In this document: positions 1 to 7,808 of the stretch, in pieces
Layout: every line of letters starts with the position of its first letter
How positions within the stretch are numbered: the first letter of the stretch is position 1
Origin: an uncultured Pedobacter sp.
GTDB lineage: Bacteria; Bacteroidota; Bacteroidia; Sphingobacteriales; Sphingobacteriaceae
DNA: 18,935 bases
NCBI RefSeq assembly: GCF_946480185.1
Contig: NZ_CAMLIG010000048.1
Location: 1 to 18,935 of the forward strand
Direction of reading: 5' to 3'
Notes under the pieces: model-generated
What the model saw: only the letters and a program-made list of their open reading frames with translations
Database searches by the model: none
Told to the model about the DNA's origin: nothing
Position numbers and translations under genes: made by a program

Positions 1-16
1 AAAACAAGTAAGTGAG

Positions 17-75
17 CCACAAAGACACTAAGCCACAAAGAGAAACTTAGCGCCTTTGAGCCTTAGTGGCAATTA
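17..75. repeat. Imperfect inverted repeat built of 8-nt words
   Basis: Words of the form CCACAAAG / ACACTAAG recur at an 8-nt step on the left (about 17-40). Their complements (CGCCTTTG, AGCCTTAG, TGGC) follow on the right (about 51-75), so the whole stretch can fold into an imperfect hairpin around an A-rich loop. It lies just past the stop codon of the aldo/keto reductase gene at 108. There is no U-tract, so it is not a clean intrinsic terminator. Similar CACAAAGACACTAAG-type repeats occur between genes in many bacterial genomes (from memory, not searched). The left end may continue beyond the window. Confidence 0.65.
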
Positions 76-107
76 AAAAGAATAAGTACTGAACCCACAC
101 CGATCCA

Positions 108-950
108 TTATTTACCTTCCGCAATTCTAATATTCTCCTTAACATGCGCTAAGTTAAACATGGAACAAAGCACAATGCTATTGTTAAAATCGCTTAAAAG
201 GTTTTTAAGTTTGTCATTTGCGGAAGCATCTCCTCCACCTTTCATGGGTGAAAATATAATATTTCTTTCGTTACCTCTACGCTTCACTAACTGATTGTAA
301 TCTTCAAACTCAGCAGGTTTATCAAATTGTAGGATATCGAAAGAATTTAGATAATCTTTATGCAAACCCTCTTGAGATTGCATATAAGCAATTCCAAAAG
401 CCCTGATTTTACCTTCTTCTTTTAACCTGTTCGCCATCTCGTTTATCTCATCAATATAAGTTACAGCGTGGAAAGGCTCGTGGATAAAGAAATAATCTAC
501 ATAATCTGTATTTAACTCCCTTAAACTCTTCTCTAAACTTTTTCTCATCAAATCTCCCCGCAGTGGAACAATGCGGTCTAGAAAACGGTCAGCAACATTT
601 TTTGAATTGGTAACGGTAAGCGTTTGGTTTTTATTCTTTTTAATAAAATTTTTAAGCTCCCTCACAATAGGTTTTAAGGGTTTCATAAAAGATGCTTTCC
701 AGTTAGCTTCTATTCCAAATTTACTCGCTAACACCAAATTTTCTCGCCTGCCTTTTATGGCTTTGCCAACAAAACCTTCTGCATCGCCGTAGCCATAAGA
801 CCGGGCTAAATCCAAGTGGTTTATTCCGTTATCCAAAGCAAAATCAAGTGCATATTGAGCGGTTTTTTTATTGATAGACCCTAAAATTGGCGCACATCCA
901 AACCCTAATACAGAAGATGCTATTCCTGGCGTAAGTTCAACTTTTCTCAT
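108..950 (-). CDS. Aldo/keto reductase family oxidoreductase
   Basis: A 280-residue TIM-barrel NAD(P)H-dependent carbonyl reductase, probably cytosolic. The classical catalytic tetrad is visible: Asp47 and Tyr52 in HLDLARSYGYGDAE, Lys77 in LASKFG and His157 in FFIHEP. The N-terminal LGFGCAPILG matches the first strand of bacterial family members. At 280 residues it is shorter than the usual 310-330, and the C-terminal cofactor-binding part ends soon after the NLAHVKENIRIAE segment, so the tail is reduced. Its ATG overlaps the stop codon of the upstream GMC oxidoreductase by 4 nt (ATGA), so the two are translationally coupled and probably act in sequence on one substrate. It is the last gene of the pssD-pssE-GMC-AKR operon. 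That setting suggests a role in making or modifying a sugar for surface polysaccharide; the substrate cannot be read from the sequence. Confidence 0.88.
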   Translation of the reverse strand: MRKVELTPGIASSVLGFGCAPILGSINKKTAQYALDFALDNGINHLDLARSYGYGDAEGFVGKAIKGRRENLVLASKFGIEANWKASFMKPLKPIVRELKNFIKKNKNQTLTVTNSKNVADRFLDRIVPLRGDLMRKSLEKSLRELNTDYVDYFFIHEPFHAVTYIDEINEMANRLKEEGKIRAFGIAYMQSQEGLHKDYLNSFDILQFDKPAEFEDYNQLVKRRGNERNIIFSPMKGGGDASANDKLKNLLSDFNNSIVLCSMFNLAHVKENIRIAEGK

Positions 951-2587
951 TTCAAAAAATTAGCTAATCTAACTGCAAAAGCACCTAAAAAGAAGGTGGG
1001 ATTTGCGTGACCAGAAGTGGGAAAAGCAGAACTACTACAAACATATACATTGCTTGTTCCGTAAAGCTTCATGTCTCTATCTACAACTCCTTCCTCCGGA
1101 GTATCGGCAATTCTGGTAGTTCCTATTTGGTGAATACCATCTTTAGATACATTGCGCACCGCTTCGGCTAATTCTTCCTTCGGATACCAGTAAACCACCT
1201 CACCACAATTAATCTCTCTTAAATATTTATCCAACTCTTCATGAACTTTAACCGCTGAGTTGACATCAGCATCCGTAAGGTGATAGTGAATATTCAAAGT
1301 TTCCCCATCTTTATCCAATTCCATCCTATTTTGTGCAGACGGGAACTGCTCTGCATGAAAACTGAGCGAATATTCATTCATCGGGTTGTATAAAAATACT
1401 CCCGGTAGCTTTCTTTTAACCAAGTAACGTTTAGAGAAAATCAAGGCCGGCGTAATCATGGACATTGGTAAATCTTTTACAAAATTCCAGATATGCTTGC
1501 CTACTGTTTTTGTTTCTCCTTTTGTAATGGAATGCGCAATTGCGGGCGGCGCTAACATATTTTTTAATATCGGAGTAATCATGGCTAAGTACATAAAAGA
1601 CATAGCGCCATTTTTATGTTTATAATCATGATACAAAGGGTTATCAATCCATAATATGGTGTTTAATAAATCATTTTTGAGCATAAACTCCTGTGTAAAA
1701 TGAAATCTTCTACGGATGTATGTCCCGTCCGGATTGCGTAAATAACCATAGTCGGTTTTTTTAGGATCGCCATAAAATTTAACACCTGCAATTTTGCCAA
1801 AAACATGACCCTGGTAATATTTACCCAAAGCGGGTGGAGTAAATCCTAGGTTTTTAAACAGTTGGGTATTTCTTAATAATATTCTGGTAGATTCCTGCGC
1901 ACCAGCGGATAATACAAATTGGCTAGCTTCAATAGCTATGATTTCCCCATTTTTCACATTCCTTATGGTTAAGGAAGAAACTTTTCCGTTAGCATCAGGT
2001 TCGCTAAAGTCCCTTGCCTCATAACCTTCTAGCAAAGTGATATTTTTGCAGGCTTCCAATTCTTTTCGGTAACGCGAGCCAAAGCGTGTTGGCATACTCC
2101 AGCGCTCCAACAAACTATCTGTAACTACACCTTCTTTAAAGTTTTCGGCAATTCTGCTGCCTTTAAATTGTGGTATTTCGTTTAAATTGAAAACAGGTTC
2201 GCCACATTCAAAATATTCAGCTGTAGCGCCAATGTGTTTTTTTACTTCCTCAAATAAACTAACATCCCAAGTACATTCGCCGTTGATGATTGGCCTGTCT
2301 TTTAAAAAATCAATTTCATCATACATTACGCATCTACCGCCCCAGGTTAAAGAAGTGCCACCAAGTCCTTTGTTGGTGCATTCATACGGGTCGTGGTGGT
2401 TTACCGGATTATCTATAACGATTGAATCATCTAAAGCGTTTTTCACCTTTTGCCCGGGAAAGCCGTATTCTACCAGTAGCACTTTTTTATCGGGATTTAC
2501 ACGCACATATTCAAGTACAGTAATGATACCTGCGGGACCACTTCCGATGACGCAGAGGTCAAATTTTGTCTGTAAATTTTGATTCAT
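947..2587 (-). CDS. GMC-family FAD-dependent oxidoreductase
   Basis: A 546-residue flavoprotein of the glucose-methanol-choline oxidoreductase family, which oxidises alcohol groups on sugars and similar compounds. The N-terminus holds the FAD dinucleotide fold (VIGSGPAG, residues 13-20, followed by the acidic LLVEYG). The GLGGTSLTWGGR segment fits the family's second flavin-contact region. The C-terminal GMC_C domain shows HQIGTTRI (His486) and SGHANPT (His527, Asn529), the usual catalytic His/Asn area. No Tat or Sec signal is present, so it is predicted to be cytosolic. The gene lies 50 nt downstream of pssE and overlaps the aldo/keto reductase by 4 nt. An oxidation-reduction pair next to glycosyltransferases could epimerise or otherwise alter a sugar hydroxyl; this is inference. 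Family assignment is firm, substrate unknown. Confidence 0.9.
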   Translation of the reverse strand: MNQNLQTKFDLCVIGSGPAGIITVLEYVRVNPDKKVLLVEYGFPGQKVKNALDDSIVIDNPVNHHDPYECTNKGLGGTSLTWGGRCVMYDEIDFLKDRPIINGECTWDVSLFEEVKKHIGATAEYFECGEPVFNLNEIPQFKGSRIAENFKEGVVTDSLLERWSMPTRFGSRYRKELEACKNITLLEGYEARDFSEPDANGKVSSLTIRNVKNGEIIAIEASQFVLSAGAQESTRILLRNTQLFKNLGFTPPALGKYYQGHVFGKIAGVKFYGDPKKTDYGYLRNPDGTYIRRRFHFTQEFMLKNDLLNTILWIDNPLYHDYKHKNGAMSFMYLAMITPILKNMLAPPAIAHSITKGETKTVGKHIWNFVKDLPMSMITPALIFSKRYLVKRKLPGVFLYNPMNEYSLSFHAEQFPSAQNRMELDKDGETLNIHYHLTDADVNSAVKVHEELDKYLREINCGEVVYWYPKEELAEAVRNVSKDGIHQIGTTRIADTPEEGVVDRDMKLYGTSNVYVCSSSAFPTSGHANPTFFLGAFAVRLANFLK

Positions 2588-2637
2588 TTTATGTTTTTTA
2601 TGACCTCGAGGCTAAATTAAGCAGTTTGGTAAATTTA

Positions 2638-3117
2638 TTATAAGTTGTCTATATAATTGATTAAAAAACCTTCTAAATCCTTTTTAGTGGAAACAAATGG
2701 AGAAGGTTGAAATTGGCGAGCTTTGGCCAAAACATCGCTAAATTTATCGTTTTCATGCCAATATATTAAATAATTGAGTTTCGAAAACTCTTCTAAAATA
2801 TCTAATTGATGGTCATCAACATGTTCTTTAAATTTATAAAGCCTTGGGATGGCAATGATCTTTTTGTTCATCCTAAAACTCCTCAGGATAGAACCCACGC
2901 CTCCGTGTGTTACAATTATTTCTGCCCGTTCATATAATTCATCTAATTCTTTGGGTTCAATGAAAGACCGAACGGTTAAAAACTCCGACGAAAATTTTGT
3001 GTGTCCCGCCTGCACAATTACTTCTTCTTTAATATCTCCGCCTTTAATGGCATTTTCTATCGCGATAATTGGTCGGCTAAACTCAATTGTAAACGTTCCT
3101 AATAGCACTAAAATCAT
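2638..3117 (-). CDS. pssE: PssE/Alg13-like glycosyltransferase catalytic subunit
   Basis: A 159-residue protein corresponding to the C-terminal half of a GT-B glycosyltransferase (GT28 C-terminal domain). This is the sugar-nucleotide-binding half in the split enzymes Alg13/Alg14 and PssE/PssD. The diagnostic segment is VTHGGVGSILRSF (residues 69-81), followed by IPRLYKFKEHVDDHQLD, which resembles the conserved P-R...EHVDDHQ region of PssE and CpsG proteins. There is no membrane segment, so it should be recruited to the inner membrane by its partner. The ATG shares one base with the stop codon of the partner gene (TGATG), the tight coupling expected for two halves of one enzyme. Expected role: adding the second sugar to an undecaprenyl-linked primer made by the transferase at 6161. 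Donor sugar unknown. Confidence 0.85.
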   Translation of the reverse strand: MILVLLGTFTIEFSRPIIAIENAIKGGDIKEEVIVQAGHTKFSSEFLTVRSFIEPKELDELYERAEIIVTHGGVGSILRSFRMNKKIIAIPRLYKFKEHVDDHQLDILEEFSKLNYLIYWHENDKFSDVLAKARQFQPSPFVSTKKDLEGFLINYIDNL

Positions 3118-3590
3118 CAGAACAACCCTCCTCTATAAATTGAATTTGGATAAAGCTTCTGAGCAGACTCCCACTGCACCATAAACAAATCTGCAAATGG
3201 ATAAACTAAATTAGCTGTTTTTGCTTTGCTATTTACCCTAGCATAAGACAAAATATAAACAATCTTTATCCTCATTAACTTCCCTATCACACACATAGGA
3301 AAAGCCGTATGACTACCAGTTGTAATAATAACTTTTGGTTTAAACTTTATTAAAATAAAGAACGACAAGTAAAAATTGACCAAAATGTTCCAGATGTATT
3401 TTATGCCTCTACCCATCACATCGGGTTTAATGTATTTCACATTATACTTTTCTGCTAACGGTTTTGTACTTTCTAAATCTTCGGTAACTATCAAGTATTC
3501 ATATTTATTTCTCAGTTCCTCTAATTGAAGAATTTCATCTAAATGTCCTCCTGCCGAGCTTGCAAACAAAACTTTCACCTTTTTATTCAT
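3117..3590 (-). CDS. pssD: PssD/Alg14-like membrane-anchoring glycosyltransferase subunit
   Basis: A 157-residue protein matching Alg14/PssD, the membrane-bound half that binds the lipid-linked acceptor. Visible motifs are SSAGGHLDEI (residues 11-20), TEDLEST, and TTGSHTAFP (residues 90-98). A hydrophobic membrane-associating stretch lies around residues 67-83 (ILVNFYLSFFILIKF), and the Arg/Lys-rich segments next to it fit a monotopic anchor. It is the first gene of the minus-strand operon, facing the divergent region 3591-4238. The start ATG at 3588-3590 gives the expected N-terminus for the family. It should form a complex with the product of the overlapping downstream gene to make a functional polysaccharide glycosyltransferase. 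Confidence 0.85.
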   Translation of the reverse strand: MNKKVKVLFASSAGGHLDEILQLEELRNKYEYLIVTEDLESTKPLAEKYNVKYIKPDVMGRGIKYIWNILVNFYLSFFILIKFKPKVIITTGSHTAFPMCVIGKLMRIKIVYILSYARVNSKAKTANLVYPFADLFMVQWESAQKLYPNSIYRGGLF

Positions 3591-4238
3591 TTATTAAATA
3601 TTATTAACCATTATTCAAGGGGTTTTAAATCAACTGGATTTTTCAAATTTTAAGTTACACTCAGGAATTCATTTATACTGATTTTAGCATTAAAAAGTTC
3701 AGCGGGTTTCAGAATAGTTGTTTTGCTTATTTATAGCTTTCTATTTTTTGTATAATCCTCCAAATTATAATTTTAAAAAACAGTTGAACATGTTAAGTTG
3801 ATGGTTTGAAATTACAGGAAAATGTATAAATAAAATAAATTATTTTTTGTTTGCTAATACATATTACATAAAAAGATATTTCCTTATTGAAGATTTATCA
3901 AAAGCTTAAATTTAAACACCATTAATTTTAAGATTTTACGCATTTAATTTCCTAAGAGTTATGCCATATCTAACGGTTCAAGTTCTAATTAAGCCATTCA
4001 AAAAACTTATCCTCTATTTATTTTGCAAAAAACTTTATCTTAACTGAACAAAAATTCCGTTAAAGCAATTTTTAGATTAGATTTAAAAAATTACCTTTAT
4101 GAGTAGCAATTTGGATTTATTTTTAAACAATATTAAAATTTTTAGAAAAAAGATTTCAAACACTCATTTAACAGAACATTTTAGTGTTAATGCAGTATAA
4201 GTTATTTTACACACTCAGAATTAAACAATAAACAATTT
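3591..4238. other. AT-rich divergent intergenic region, 648 bp
   Basis: This space separates two divergent polysaccharide operons and must hold promoters for both. I found no exact TAnnTTTG element on either strand; two near-matches with one extra base (TATTTTTTG) occur near 3752 and 3841. A 33-codon ATG ORF at 4099-4200 has no supporting evidence. I saw no heptamer array, tRNA or convincing terminator. The unusual length suggests a long untranslated leader, a regulatory region, or remains of lost genes. Confidence 0.6.
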
Positions 4239-5249
4239 ATGATAAAAGTTGCATTGATAGGTGCCGGAAAAATGGGCATCTCCCACCTATCCATATTGGG
4301 TGCTAATCCAGATGTTGAGGTAGTTGGCGTATGTGATACATCGAAAATGGTTAACGATTTTTTAAATCGTTATGGAAAATTCAACTGTTTTACCGAGTAT
4401 CAAAAAATGATTGATGAAACAAAGCCCGATGCGGTATTTGTAGCTGTCCCTACCAAATTTCACTACCCTATCATAAAAGACCTACTTAACAGAAAATTGC
4501 ATGTTTTTGCCGAAAAACCATTTTGTTTAACATCAGTACAAGGTAACGAACTGGTAGAACTTGCCAAAAGACAAGGCGTAGTAAATCAAGTTGGTTATCA
4601 TAATAAATTCATCGGTACTTTTCAGGAAGTAAAACGGATAGTAAATAGTGGTGCTTTAGGAAAAATCCATCATTTTGTTGGCGAATCTTACGGTCCGGTT
4701 GTAACTAAGCCCCAGCAAGCAACTTGGAGATCTGACCCCACTGAAGGTGGAGGATGTTTATTGGATTATGCATCTCACGTAATTGATTTGATTAATGATA
4801 CACTGGCACCGGTATCATCTGTGAAGGGGAGCGTGTTGGATTCCATTTATTCTATCAATGTTGAAGATGCGGTTTATTCATTATTAGAGTTATCTAACAA
4901 TGTTAAAGGCGTTTTATCTGTAAACTGGAGCGATGAAACCTACCGAAAAATGTCAACCACAATTACCATTATAGGTACAAAAGGTAAAATTATATCAGAT
5001 GCTAGCGAACTAAAAGTATATTTAAAAGAAGCAAATGCCTTACCCGGCTACGGCAAAGGCTGGACGGTTAAAAACATTACGGATCTTACAGAACCAGTAA
5101 ACTTTAACTTACGAGGAGAAGAATATACTGCACAGGTAGATTATTTCGTCAATGCTGTTCTAGGGAAGGCTCCTAATACTATCAACACATTTCAAAGTGC
5201 CTGGCTAACAGATTGGGCTATTGAGTTAATCAAAAATAATTCGAAGTAA
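4239..5249 (+). CDS. Gfo/Idh/MocA family NAD(P)-dependent sugar dehydrogenase
   Basis: A 336-residue oxidoreductase of the glucose-fructose oxidoreductase/inositol dehydrogenase family. The N-terminal Rossmann fold has VALIGAGKMG (residues 4-13), the signature EKP is at residues 92-94 (Lys93 the likely catalytic/cofactor lysine), and the C-terminal domain has GGGCLLDYASHVIDL with the Asp176...His180 pair typical of the active site. Members oxidise a sugar or sugar-nucleotide hydroxyl; in polysaccharide clusters they often act on UDP-sugars. It is the first gene of the plus-strand operon, 4 nt upstream of the AKR-like gene and two genes before the initiating sugar-phosphate transferase. That places it in the supply or modification of a sugar for surface glycan. 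Substrate not determinable. Confidence 0.88.
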   Translation: MIKVALIGAGKMGISHLSILGANPDVEVVGVCDTSKMVNDFLNRYGKFNCFTEYQKMIDETKPDAVFVAVPTKFHYPIIKDLLNRKLHVFAEKPFCLTSVQGNELVELAKRQGVVNQVGYHNKFIGTFQEVKRIVNSGALGKIHHFVGESYGPVVTKPQQATWRSDPTEGGGCLLDYASHVIDLINDTLAPVSSVKGSVLDSIYSINVEDAVYSLLELSNNVKGVLSVNWSDETYRKMSTTITIIGTKGKIISDASELKVYLKEANALPGYGKGWTVKNITDLTEPVNFNLRGEEYTAQVDYFVNAVLGKAPNTINTFQSAWLTDWAIELIKNNSK

Positions 5250-5253
5250 AAAT

Positions 5254-6123
5254 ATGGAAAGAGTAATATTTGGCGACAATCAGTTCTTCGCTGTCAACCA
5301 TATATCTGATGAGAAATCGAGAGCGCAATCCATTAAATTTAAAGAGGACAGCGCTATTATTAAGACTTTAGATGAAGCAAGATCTGCAGGAATAAATACT
5401 TTTATGTGTACTACCCACGATAGAATTGCTAATATCTGTAATATCATCAGAAGCGAGCCAGAAAAATATAAAGATTTTAACATTTATCCGTGTATGCCTT
5501 ACGCTCATAAGTATGCAAACGCCGTCACAGAATTAGGCATAGCTGGAACCATAAAGCAATACGTTCCGGGTAACTTTTTTGGTTCGATGTTTAAGGGTGG
5601 CGTAGCATTTTTATCAAAAGACTACCTATCCATTATGGAATTGTTGGTAGATGCCGAGATGAAGATGTTCAAAGGGATCAATACTCCAGTAATCTTTTTA
5701 CAGAATGTAATTACTGACCTTTTACTAGGTTTACGGGCTGATGAAGTTTTAATTGCTTTCCATCAATACGTAAAGAAAAAATACAACGTAGAAGCCGGTT
5801 TCATCACCATGAATATGCCAAAATTATTGGATGTGTTAGAGAAAGGCGGTGTAGAAAACCCAATCATTTGTGCGTCTATTAACAAAGCAGGCTTCAGAAT
5901 GTCGGGCGGTACAGCTGTTTATGAAGATGTGTTAAAAACCAGAAAGTTGCGGGCGATAGCGATGCAGGTATTGGCAGGAGGAGCAATCCACCCGAAAGAC
6001 GCAATTGAGTATGTATGTGATTTGCCTAATATTGAATCCATTTTATTTGGAGCTTCGTCAAAAGCTAATATAGAAAGTACCTATAACTATATCCATGCTT
6101 TTGACCAAAAGAAAATATCTTAA
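5254..6123 (+). CDS. Aldo/keto-reductase-like TIM-barrel protein, probably without the classical tetrad
   Basis: A 289-residue cytosolic protein that I do not recognise as a named gene. The overall course resembles aldo/keto reductases: an N-terminal strand (VIFGDNQFF), a helix followed by EARSAGINTF where the family has A-x-x-x-G-I-N-x-x-D, and a C-terminal ILFGASSKANIEST much like the NADPH-phosphate-binding loop. Where catalytic Asp and Tyr should stand it reads MCTTHDR (residues 51-57), and I see no equivalent of the K or H motifs. His55 and Asp56, plus Cys52 and Cys80, are candidate functional residues. It follows the Gfo/Idh gene by 4 nt, so the two are cotranscribed and probably work together. 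It could be a lyase, isomerase or partner subunit rather than a reductase. The fold assignment is an inference from local similarity. Confidence 0.6.
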   Translation: MERVIFGDNQFFAVNHISDEKSRAQSIKFKEDSAIIKTLDEARSAGINTFMCTTHDRIANICNIIRSEPEKYKDFNIYPCMPYAHKYANAVTELGIAGTIKQYVPGNFFGSMFKGGVAFLSKDYLSIMELLVDAEMKMFKGINTPVIFLQNVITDLLLGLRADEVLIAFHQYVKKKYNVEAGFITMNMPKLLDVLEKGGVENPIICASINKAGFRMSGGTAVYEDVLKTRKLRAIAMQVLAGGAIHPKDAIEYVCDLPNIESILFGASSKANIESTYNYIHAFDQKKIS

Positions 6124-6160
6124 GATTGGCCAAAATTAAAATTATACCACTTTAGGTGAC

Positions 6161-7546
6161 ATGAACAGTAGATTCGATAATTTTTTCAGAATATTTTTTG
6201 CCTTTACCGATTTAGGTTTTCTGTGCTTGCTGCATTTGATATTGCTGATCAACTTTAGTTTCAGCACAAATTCAGCAAATATCAGTCATGTCGAATATTT
6301 CATTGTGAGCAATGCCTTTTGGTTAATCAGCGCTTATTTAACTGAGGTTTACCTCAATGACAAGATATTGAATTTTGTGAAATTTGCCCGCAGAACCAGT
6401 AGAGCATTCATAATTTATGTGATTTTACTGTTTATCTATTTTTGTTTTGCCCGCTTTAATTTCAATAGAAATTATTTGATAATCAGTTTTTCAGCCTTTG
6501 CTGTTTATCTCATTGTAAGTAGGTTTTTGTTTTTACAGATTTCCAGATATATAGGCCGTAAAAAATCAAAACTCAATAAAGTTTTGATTATAGGCAACAG
6601 TTCTTTTGCAAAAGAACTGGCCGCTAAACTAAAAAACGCTAATAAAACCCTGAACATTTTGGGTTCTTTTTCTGAAAAAATAAGACCTGAGAATGACGAC
6701 GATTTCCAATATCTAGGAAAGCTGGATGAGTGTATGACCTTTGCGTTAAATAACCAAGTTACCGAAATTTATTGCACCCTATCGCCAGAGGTTTATCCGG
6801 ATATTTATAGAATGGCGCAAGCCGCAGAAAACCTTTGTATGCGATTTAGGTTTGTGCCAAATCTGCGTTATTTTGTAGATAACGAAGTGTACTTTGATTA
6901 TGTAAACAACGTTCCGGTATTATCTCTCCGCTCAGAACCTTTAGAAGATTTTGCAGTACAAGTTAAAAAAAGGGTGTTCGACGTTGTTTTTAGTAGTTTG
7001 GTGACTATCTTTTTACTGAGCTGGTTAATTCCAATCATTGCTATTCTGATTAAATTAGATTCAAAAGGCCCAGTGTTCTTTCTACAAGAACGTTCAGGAA
7101 AAAACAACATTCCTTTTAAGTGTATCAAGTTTAGGAGCTTAAAAATGAACGATGAAGCCAATAGCAAACAAGTAACTCGTGGTGATAACAGAATTACTAA
7201 ACTCGGTAAGTTTTTACGGAAATCGAGTATTGACGAGCTTCCACAATTTTTCAACGTATTAAAGGGAGATATGTCTGTGGTAGGGCCACGCCCGCACATG
7301 CTTAAACATACTGATGAATATTCTGCAATTATCATGAAGTACATGATTCGCCACTACCAAAAACCAGGAGTTACCGGCCATGCACAGGTAAACGGTTTCA
7401 GAGGAGAAATTAAAACTGAACAGCAGCTGATCAACAGAATTGAATACGATGTTTGGTACATTGAAAACTGGAGCATTTGGCTTGATTTAAAAATCATTAT
7501 CCAAACCGTTTTGGTTACTATAAAAGGTGATGACAACGCTTTTTAG
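6161..7546 (+). CDS. Undecaprenyl-phosphate sugar-1-phosphate transferase (WcaJ/WbaP type)
   Basis: A 461-residue integral inner-membrane enzyme that starts polysaccharide repeat-unit assembly by moving a sugar-1-phosphate (usually glucose or galactose) from a UDP-sugar to undecaprenyl phosphate. The N-terminal third carries several membrane segments (about residues 12-32, 45-62, 82-98, 104-125). A Rossmann-like domain follows (VLIIGNSSFAKEL, about 140-152), then the C-terminal bacterial sugar transferase domain after a further membrane helix (about 273-293). Conserved blocks in order: KRVFDVVFS, FKCIKFRSL, LRKSSIDELPQFFNVLKGD, SVVGPRPH and KPGVTGHAQVNGFRGE. The N-terminal layout fits the PHPT (WcaJ) class, full length. 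It is the last gene of the plus-strand trio and supplies the primer for PssD/PssE. The exact sugar is not certain. Confidence 0.92.
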   Translation: MNSRFDNFFRIFFAFTDLGFLCLLHLILLINFSFSTNSANISHVEYFIVSNAFWLISAYLTEVYLNDKILNFVKFARRTSRAFIIYVILLFIYFCFARFNFNRNYLIISFSAFAVYLIVSRFLFLQISRYIGRKKSKLNKVLIIGNSSFAKELAAKLKNANKTLNILGSFSEKIRPENDDDFQYLGKLDECMTFALNNQVTEIYCTLSPEVYPDIYRMAQAAENLCMRFRFVPNLRYFVDNEVYFDYVNNVPVLSLRSEPLEDFAVQVKKRVFDVVFSSLVTIFLLSWLIPIIAILIKLDSKGPVFFLQERSGKNNIPFKCIKFRSLKMNDEANSKQVTRGDNRITKLGKFLRKSSIDELPQFFNVLKGDMSVVGPRPHMLKHTDEYSAIIMKYMIRHYQKPGVTGHAQVNGFRGEIKTEQQLINRIEYDVWYIENWSIWLDLKIIIQTVLVTIKGDDNAF

Positions 7547-7659
7547 CTTTTGTTAGTAAACAAATCCTCCAATATAGCCTATCAGTCACTCTTCTAATGC
7601 TTGGATATCTTTAAATAAGTTGCAAAGAGCTTAATCGGTAAAAGGCTATGTGTTATCAT

Positions 7660-7667
7660 TATTTTTG
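7660..7667 (+). promoter_or_regulatory. Candidate -7 promoter element for manA
   Basis: TATTTTTG is an exact match to the Bacteroidota -7 consensus TAnnTTTG. It sits 140 nt upstream of the manA start, so transcription would begin around 7673 and the whole heptamer array (7683-7808) would be the leader RNA. No good TTTG element stands 19-21 nt upstream, and chance matches are common in AT-rich DNA, so this is tentative. Confidence 0.35.
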
Positions 7668-7682
7668 CATAAAATCCAGACA

Positions 7683-7808
7683 ACTTACTACTTTTGACTT
7701 TCAACTTATTACTCACAACTTATTACTCACAACTTATTACTTACTACTTATTACTTTTGACTTATAACTTTCAACTTACTAATTTTGACTTTTAACTTAT
7801 CACTCCTA
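7683..7808 (+). repeat. Array of 18 heptamers (ACTTnnn) abutting manA
   Basis: From 7683 the sequence breaks into eighteen consecutive 7-nt units without a gap. All begin AC or AA and most begin ACTT: for example ACTTATT at 7704, 7718, 7732 and 7746, ACTCACA at 7711 and 7725, ACTTTTG at 7690 and 7753. The last unit (ACTCCTA) shares its final A with the manA ATG at 7808. Within the array a 14-nt dimer is repeated exactly at 7704-7717 and 7718-7731. No inverted arm is seen on the left side (7547-7682), where I find only the candidate promoter. The rest of the 7547-7807 gap holds no gene. The same ACTTnnn word is used in the array at 14349-14443. Confidence 0.85.

Noticed and set aside
2187..2582. 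131-codon plus-strand ORF opposite the GMC oxidoreductase
   Set aside because: It is antisense to a well-supported gene, with low-complexity Ser/Thr/Pro-rich content and no motif.
4099..4200. 33-codon ORF upstream of the Gfo/Idh gene
   Set aside because: It has no recognisable ribosome-binding site, motif or codon signature in a very AT-rich region; a chance ORF is as likely.
7683..7808. CRISPR-like array
   Set aside because: Units are 7 nt, contiguous and degenerate; there are no unique spacers of 25-40 nt and no cas genes.
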